A stretch of DNA of 64,000 nt from assembly GCF_900005765.1 (NCBI RefSeq), contig NC_041688.1:901341-965340 (forward strand), written 5' to 3'. Below, in pieces: positions 58,280 to 64,000 of this stretch. The translations under genes and the position numbers were made by a program. This DNA is from Plasmodium relictum. Taxonomy: Eukaryota; Apicomplexa; Aconoidasida; Haemosporida; Plasmodiidae. The notes below the pieces were generated by a model. That model was not told where the DNA came from, made no database searches, and saw only the letters and a program-made list of their open reading frames with translations. Numbering within the stretch: the first letter of the stretch is position 1; every line of letters begins with the position of its first letter.

Positions 58280-59923
58280 TTACTCAAACGATTTAGTTAA
58301 ATTGAAATCGTAATATGTATTTGTTTCAATGAATGTATTATTTTTTTTTGAATTAATATTTTCATTTTTATTGATATCATTATTACTTATATGTTTTATT
58401 ATATCATTTTCTATTTTATCGTTGGAGTTACATATATTTCTTTTGTTTGATTTAATGTTCATATATTCATAATCATACTTCATATTCTTTGAATAACTTT
58501 GATTATGAATAGAATTACTACGATTTATTGGGTGATAATTATTCTTATTACTTATTTTATTTTTAGAATTATTTTTTGATATAACTGTACATTTTATCTT
58601 TCCGTCCCTTTTTGTTACTTGAATTTCTATTTTTTCGTGGTTTTTCTTTAGCATAATTATTTGCCTAAGAATTCTATTGGTAACCTTGAATTTTCTCATG
58701 TAATTAAAAAAGTTCCTTTCATCAAATAGATAATTAATAAAAGGTGATTTTGTAATTGATTTAAGAAATGTTAAAGCTTCATCATAAGGCATAGTAAGGA
58801 TTTTTTTTTGATGGTAATATAAAATAACTAAACTTAACTTAATTAAAATTTTTAATCCAAACAAAAAAAATATATCCCACAGTTTAAGAGTATTTTCAAG
58901 ACTAAGATCAAGAGAAAATAATGTCATAAACCAATTAATACAAAAAAAATCAATTTTTATTTTATTTTTTTTAAAAAAATAAAATAGCCTTGGTATGTAT
59001 GCTTTTATCAATATATTTAGTTGATAAATAACTTTTTTTAATTCTGGGAAATTATATATAAACATTCCTTTTAAATTAAAGTTTGTTAATAAAGAAATAA
59101 AACATCTAATGGTATCTAATTTATTTTGAAAAACTAATAAGAATATAGCTGCAACATAATTCATTCCTTGACAATAACCAACACTTTTAAAATATAATGA
59201 GCACACTTTTAAAATATCTAATAATTTATTTTGCATATTTTCCTTTTTATTTAAAAAGTAAGGATTATGAGGAAAAGTTCTATATATATCTTTTTCAATT
59301 ATCTTATCAAAATCACTACTCTTATTTTTTAACTTTTTATATAATTCTTTACTCATAAATGTATTATCAGCTAGTAATATAGCCTTCCATATAAAACATC
59401 TTTTTTCATTGCTAATAAATTTGTTTTTATATAAATCTTTTAAATTATTTAAAGAATATACCTCAAAAAATAACAATTTACAAGCAAATGAACAAATATA
59501 TCTTTCTTTCTCATTTAAAAATGATATTATTTTTGTTCCTAGAAAAATATAAACACTAGAACTAACAACAGCATTTTTCAATAAACCTCTTAAGTATCCA
59601 TCATCACAGTAAGTTAAGTATCTTTCATCTTCTTTTTCAGTATTTTTTTCTATTTTATTATCTTTTATTTTTATATTATCTTCTGAATTTATATCTTCTA
59701 TTTGTTCATTTAATTCAAATATATTTTTTAATTCTCTGTCTTCTCTTTTTTCATTATTTTTTATTAAATATTGTATGTTATCTAGTTTCTTTTCGTTAAT
59801 AGAATCATTAATGCTATTGTTGTCAACATTTTTATAGTTATTATTTATTTCATTTTTTTTTTCTAAAGTTGATATATTGTTTTTATTATTCTTTAAAGAG
59901 TTTTTTATGTCATAATTTTTCAT
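58280..59923 (-). CDS. TBC-domain Rab GTPase-activating protein
   Basis: A RabGAP that stimulates GTP hydrolysis by Rab proteins in vesicle traffic. The 547-residue single-exon protein has an Asn/Lys/Glu-rich N-terminus (1-105), then the TBC domain (about 165-440): RCFIWKAILL, the arginine finger IEKDIYRTFP (IxxDxxR, Arg215) and the glutamine finger GYCQGMNYVA (YxQ, Gln252), so both catalytic fingers are present. INWFMTLFSLDLSLENTLKLWD is the conserved C-terminal TBC block. The C-terminus is Asn-rich with NINKNENINSKKN-like low complexity. Which Rab is targeted cannot be seen. No transmembrane segment or other domain found. Confidence 0.93.
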   Translation of the reverse strand: MKNYDIKNSLKNNKNNISTLEKKNEINNNYKNVDNNSINDSINEKKLDNIQYLIKNNEKREDRELKNIFELNEQIEDINSEDNIKIKDNKIEKNTEKEDERYLTYCDDGYLRGLLKNAVVSSSVYIFLGTKIISFLNEKERYICSFACKLLFFEVYSLNNLKDLYKNKFISNEKRCFIWKAILLADNTFMSKELYKKLKNKSSDFDKIIEKDIYRTFPHNPYFLNKKENMQNKLLDILKVCSLYFKSVGYCQGMNYVAAIFLLVFQNKLDTIRCFISLLTNFNLKGMFIYNFPELKKVIYQLNILIKAYIPRLFYFFKKNKIKIDFFCINWFMTLFSLDLSLENTLKLWDIFFLFGLKILIKLSLVILYYHQKKILTMPYDEALTFLKSITKSPFINYLFDERNFFNYMRKFKVTNRILRQIIMLKKNHEKIEIQVTKRDGKIKCTVISKNNSKNKISNKNNYHPINRSNSIHNQSYSKNMKYDYEYMNIKSNKRNICNSNDKIENDIIKHISNNDINKNENINSKKNNTFIETNTYYDFNLTKSFE

Positions 59924-61072
59924 TTCTTTTGAACTTTAAAAGGATTACTAAACATAGAAAAGTTTTTCTTTTATTTTTATTTTTAATTCATCTGAAATTT
60001 TTTCTTTTTAATTATTATATAACTAAATAATTTTAAAATTCATTTTAAAACATTATATATTCATTTTTTGAAAACAAATAATATAAGATTCACTTTTAAT
60101 ATTTATGCTATATTATTTTTAATGAAAATCACATTATATTAACATATACATATGAAATGACTTGCGTGAAATACAAAAATAAAATTTAAAAAAAAAGAAA
60201 TAAGAAAAAAGAAAGCCTCTAAAAAAAAAAAAATATAATTTCAACTTTCAACTATATCAGAATAATATATTTTATATTATTCATACTATTCATTTATTAC
60301 TTAAAATATTTTGTTTTTTATTTTTATCTTGATTAACAATTTAGTTACATAGCCAATTTAAACAAACAAATTAAAATTAAAATTAAAAAAAAATTAACAG
60401 AAGTATATATATAAGTATATTATTTTTTAATTTCTATTTTTAGTGAAACATCATATATTAAATTAAAAAAAAATAAAAATAAAAAAAAGTTATTTAATAA
60501 GTAAACAGTGAAAAAAAGAAAAAAAGAAAAAAAGGAAAGATAATTCTTTAGGTAACAAATATAAAGTATGCATGGAAAAGAAGAATATTCTTTATTGAAA
60601 ATTACGAATTTAATTAAAATTTTAACAGCATTACATATATCTTTTAAATTTAAATATATATATTTATATTCTTTTAAATTAATAATTTTTTTTTTAAATT
60701 GTCTAAATTATTATTTTAAAATATAAATTTTAAAATTTTCATTTTTTTTAAAATGTTAAATTTTTTTTCTTTTTTAAAGAAAAAATAAATTAAATCTGTT
60801 AAAATTTATGAATAAGAAATATATATATATTTTTAAGGAAAAAGAATTATGTATAATTTTTTTTCATAGATGAAATCATAGAAATGTAATTTTTTTTTTA
60901 GTCTATAATTCCATGGAATCTTAATTTTTGGTTTTATTAAAAAAAAAAAAAAAAAAAAGAAAAAAATATTCAAAAAGACATTATTTATTTATTTTTATTT
61001 TCTATTTATTTTAAAAAATGTATGCTATTTATTTAATTACTAAAATATTTGATCCACATACAATGTATTAAA
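59924..61072. other. Intergenic region between divergent TBC and deacetylase genes
   Basis: About 1.1 kb carrying both promoters; A/T runs only, with a run of A at about 60940-60958. Confidence 0.6.
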
Positions 61073-62504
61073 ATGTTTTGTTATTTATTATTATATCTAT
61101 GTTTGATAGCTACTCATAAGTTTAAGTGTATTTCTAATAACTCAAATAAAGTATTAAAAAAAAATGATAATACAAAAGCTCTTTTATATATAAAATTAGA
61201 AAAACATTATAACATTTTGATAAAAAAAAAACAAAAAAGAAATAAGCTACGAAATTCTATTGATTTTTACATAGATAAATTTTTATTTTCTTCTTATGAA
61301 AATGAAGATAGAAATGTTTATGATGTGAATAAAATGAATATAGATTCAAATGCATTGGATGTAAGTAGAGATTTCTTATATATACAAAATGAAATAAATA
61401 AAAATGTAAGTAAAAGTTTTAATGAAAAAAAATTTCAAAGAATATTTGAAAATCAAAAAAGATATTCTATAAATTCAAAAAACCCTCCTTATGTTTTTCA
61501 TCCTATTTATTCCAATGTTGATATAAAAAAAACCCATCGATTTAAAATAAAAAAGTATGAGAACATATTCACTTATTTAAATAAAGAGGGTATATATGAT
61601 AGTAATTATTTCATTCCTTCTAATGAAATAAAGGAAGTGTTCAAATATATGCTTAAAGCTCACGATTCATGTTTTATAAATAATATGTTAAATATAATAA
61701 GAAATAATGAACCAGTAGAAATGTATGAATTAGATTTATTTCCTGATTTAATATGTAGATTCTTAGTTGAAATAAATGGTACAATTTTAAGTTCCTTATT
61801 AGCACTGAAATACTCCATTTCAATGCATATAGGTGGAGGTAATCATCATTCTAAAAGAGATAGAGGAGACGGATTTTGTATTTTTAACGATGTAGCAATA
61901 GCAATATATTTTTTATTGTCAAATAAAATCATTGAAAATGCAATCATATTAGATCTTGATGTACATCAAGGAGATGGGACAGCTGAAATATTTGAAAATT
62001 TTAAAAATGTAAAAACAATAAGTTTACATTGTAAAAATAATTATCCACTTTTAAAAAAAAATTCAACAATAGATATAGAATTGGATCCATTTATAAAAGA
62101 CAATGAGTACTTAAATTTATATCAAAATGTTTTAAGAAATATAAAAAAGAAAGAAAGTAGTATTATATTTTATTTAGCTGGTGTTGATATAAGTAAAGAT
62201 GATGATTTAGGTTTGCTTCTAATAAGTGATGAAGGAATTTATAAAAGGGACTATTTAACTTATCAAATGGCAATAAAAAATGAAATTCCAATAGTTACAG
62301 TATTATCAGGTGGATATAATGACTGTGAAGACATATTAACACAAAAACATCTTTTAACTTTTAAGTAAAAATAAAAAGAAAGAAATAAAAAAAAATCATG
62401 TACATATTATATACAAAAATTAAAGAAACCTATAACTTATTTTTTTATATATATACATTTTTTATAGGGCAGCAAAAGATTCATGGAATTATATGAGTGA
62501 TTAA
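61073..62504 (+). CDS. Histone-deacetylase-family (arginase/deacetylase fold) enzyme, bacterial/plant class IV-like, with signal peptide and plastid-type leader; two exons
   Basis: Exons 61073-62364 and 62468-62504 (GT-AG intron, 103 nt) give 442 residues; the first exon alone would stop at a TAA inside the intron. The ATG at 61073 is the first ATG of the frame. Catalytic residues are all visible: His258-His259 (GGGNHHSKRD), Asp294, Asp296 and His298 (LDLDVHQGDGTAEIF), Asp372 (AGVD) and Tyr415 (SGGYN). GDGFCIFNDVAIA and the DVHQGDGTA wording match bacterial deacetylases and plant HDA2 rather than class I Rpd3. The N-terminus is a signal peptide (FCYLLLYLCLIATHKFKCIS) followed by about 50 Lys/Asn-rich residues almost free of acid, which reads as an apicoplast transit peptide. 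It probably deacetylates a non-histone protein or small molecule in a plastid or other secretory compartment; this is inference. Confidence 0.88.
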
Positions 62505-63098
62505 AAAAAAATATATATATATAAATGTCCTTTTAATTTTTTTTTACTATAAATTATTTATATAGATTTTTACTTTTTTGATTACTGCTTTAAAACATGA
62601 AAACAAGATATAAATTTCAAATTTTTACATGAATATCCTTAATATACTTAATTTTATTTTTCATTATAATTACTTTATGAATTGAAAAAAACCGGTTCTT
62701 ATACACTCTAAGTTTAAAATCAAAAATCTATGTAAAATACTAAACAAAATATGACAAAAAAAAAAAAAAAAAAAAAATTTAATAATATATCAATTAATTT
62801 TTTATTCATTAAAAAATAAAGAATAAAAATAAAAAAAATTTAGTGTAAATACATTTATTTATATATTTAAAATAAAACGGGTAAAAAAATATCTATATTT
62901 TAAAAATTAAAAAAAATTTTTTTTTTTTTCTTTATGAAAGGAATTAGAGAAAAAAAAAAAAAAATTAAAACTTATCAACTACACATTATGAAAATATATC
63001 TTTAAAATATGTTTTATGATTTACTCAAAAAAAAAAAAAAAAATATGAATAATAAAATAAAATGAAGTAAAATACGTATATATAAATAAAATAAATAT
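62505..63098. other. Convergent 3' intergenic region
   Basis: 3' flanks of the deacetylase gene and the next minus-strand gene; long A tracts only. Confidence 0.6.
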
Positions 63099-64000
63099 TT
63101 ATATTTTTTTATTTTTTTTGCTTTTAATTCTAGCACTTTGTCTACAATTCGTTTTCATAGATACAATTTTTTTTTTTTTTTTTTCTCTTATTACTTTTTT
63201 TAAAATATTTTTTTCTTTTTCACTTTTGAAATCTAATATCATATTTTCAGGAGGCATGTATATATTTTCATGAAATTTAACTCCAACATATTTATTCGAT
63301 TCTTTTTGTTGCTCATTAATTGCACACATTTTAATTTTCCTTTTAAATTTTGATATAATTTTTTTATGAAAATCCTCAATGTTATTTTTTATACGTTTAT
63401 CTATTTTATTGTTATTAGGAGTAAATTCATGTTCTTTGCTATTTTCTATCCTATTTTCAAGTAAAATTTCGTTAATTGGCTGTTGTTTAATTTTTAAATT
63501 TTCTTCGTAATTCACACATGAAAAAAGATTGTCTCCGCTTTCATTAGATGACAATTTATCAATGCTAAAAAGTGTTGAGAAAACCTTGTTCCTATTATTA
63601 TTTTTTCCATTATTTTTTTTATTTGTACTATTTCTTATTTGCTCATTTTTAATATGTTCCATTTGAATTTCATCATATGTTATTTTATTTGTATCAGCAA
63701 CTATTAACTTATCATTATCATCATATTCCAGTTTATTTTTATCGTTTCCCCATTCTATAATTTTATTATTATTATATTCTTCTTTACTTATTATATCATC
63801 ATTATTTATATTTGTTAATCCATTTAAAATTATATTGCTATTTATATTCTCATTTACTAATTTTTTATTTTTTATGTTAATTTTTTTTATATTAGCATTG
63901 GTCTCCTTTTTTTCGAGTGATTTTATTTTCGAAAAATTATTTTCTAAGTCATTGATATTTAAATTGTCGTATTGTGCATTTTTTTTTGAAGCAAGTATAT
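63099..64000 (-). CDS. Lys/Asn-rich protein of unknown function (C-terminal part; 5' end outside the window)
   Basis: The frame is open from base 64000 down to the stop at 63099, so the ATG at 63662 is internal and 299 or more residues are visible. The upstream part is Asn/Ile/Lys-rich with an ordered-looking patch IIEWGNDKNKLEYDDND. The C-terminal 85 residues look more conserved: KYVGVKFHENIYMPPENMIL, a helical basic stretch, and a final RQSARIKSKKNKK that may be a nuclear-localisation or DNA/chromatin-binding tail. I recognise no family. No signal peptide or membrane segment is visible in this part. Composition is typical of parasite nuclear proteins, but that is only a hint. Confidence 0.8.
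   Translation of the reverse strand, partial: ILASKKNAQYDNLNINDLENNFSKIKSLEKKETNANIKKINIKNKKLVNENINSNIILNGLTNINNDDIISKEEYNNNKIIEWGNDKNKLEYDDNDKLIVADTNKITYDEIQMEHIKNEQIRNSTNKKNNGKNNNRNKVFSTLFSIDKLSSNESGDNLFSCVNYEENLKIKQQPINEILLENRIENSKEHEFTPNNNKIDKRIKNNIEDFHKKIISKFKRKIKMCAINEQQKESNKYVGVKFHENIYMPPENMILDFKSEKEKNILKKVIREKKKKKIVSMKTNCRQSARIKSKKNKKI

Noticed and set aside
61049-61072. Deacetylase start upstream of 61073
   Set aside because: The upstream extension opens on TTG; the first ATG at 61073 directly precedes a good signal peptide.
1-64000. tRNA, rRNA, CRISPR arrays, transposons or organellar DNA
   Set aside because: No GC-rich cloverleaf-like segment, rRNA-like block, spaced identical repeats or transposase/reverse-transcriptase motifs were found on reading both strands.

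Overview
The window is an extremely AT-rich stretch of nuclear chromosome from a malaria parasite (genus Plasmodium). Long A/T tracts, (TA)n runs and AT-only intergenic DNA surround genes whose products carry Asn- and Lys-rich insertions, short AT-rich GT-AG introns and Plasmodium-only families (a 6-cysteine P38 protein, SUB1, SUB3, ROM4). The base composition looks at least as AT-rich as P. falciparum, which would suit an avian-malaria or Laverania lineage; I could not compute it. From memory, the gene order matches a block of P. falciparum chromosome 5 running from the outer apicoplast triose-phosphate transporter to beyond ROM4, read in descending gene order.

Left third (1-16 kb): the 5' part of a triose-phosphate transporter (-), a four-exon LAG1/ceramide synthase (+), a large SET/MYND/ankyrin methyltransferase (-), the P38 surface protein (+), and a three-exon RNase P/MRP Rpp14-family subunit (-) reconstructed here from splice sites.

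Centre (16-35 kb): an App1-like HAD phosphatase with a huge Asn-rich N-terminus (-), NPL4 (+), CAF40/CNOT9 (-) and SUB1 (+).

Protease cluster (32-54 kb), nearly all on +: SUB1, a small secreted protein, a PIMMS2-like subtilisin homologue that appears to have lost its catalytic serine, SUB3, ribosomal protein L4, a three-exon L51/S25/CI-B8-domain protein (probably mitochondrial ribosomal, reconstructed here) and the rhomboid protease ROM4.

Right end (54-64 kb): TCF25/Rqc1 (- , with a second C-terminal exon), a TBC RabGAP (-), a bacterial/plant-type histone-deacetylase-family protein with a signal peptide and plastid-like leader (+, two exons), and a Lys/Asn-rich protein cut by the window edge (-).

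No tRNA, rRNA, CRISPR or transposon was recognised. The most useful results are the spliced genes and exons hidden among A/T tracts, the predicted pseudoprotease in the SUB cluster, the NPL4 without its zinc-binding cysteines, and the plastid-leader deacetylase. Several short exon-like or structured-RNA-like blocks remain unexplained.
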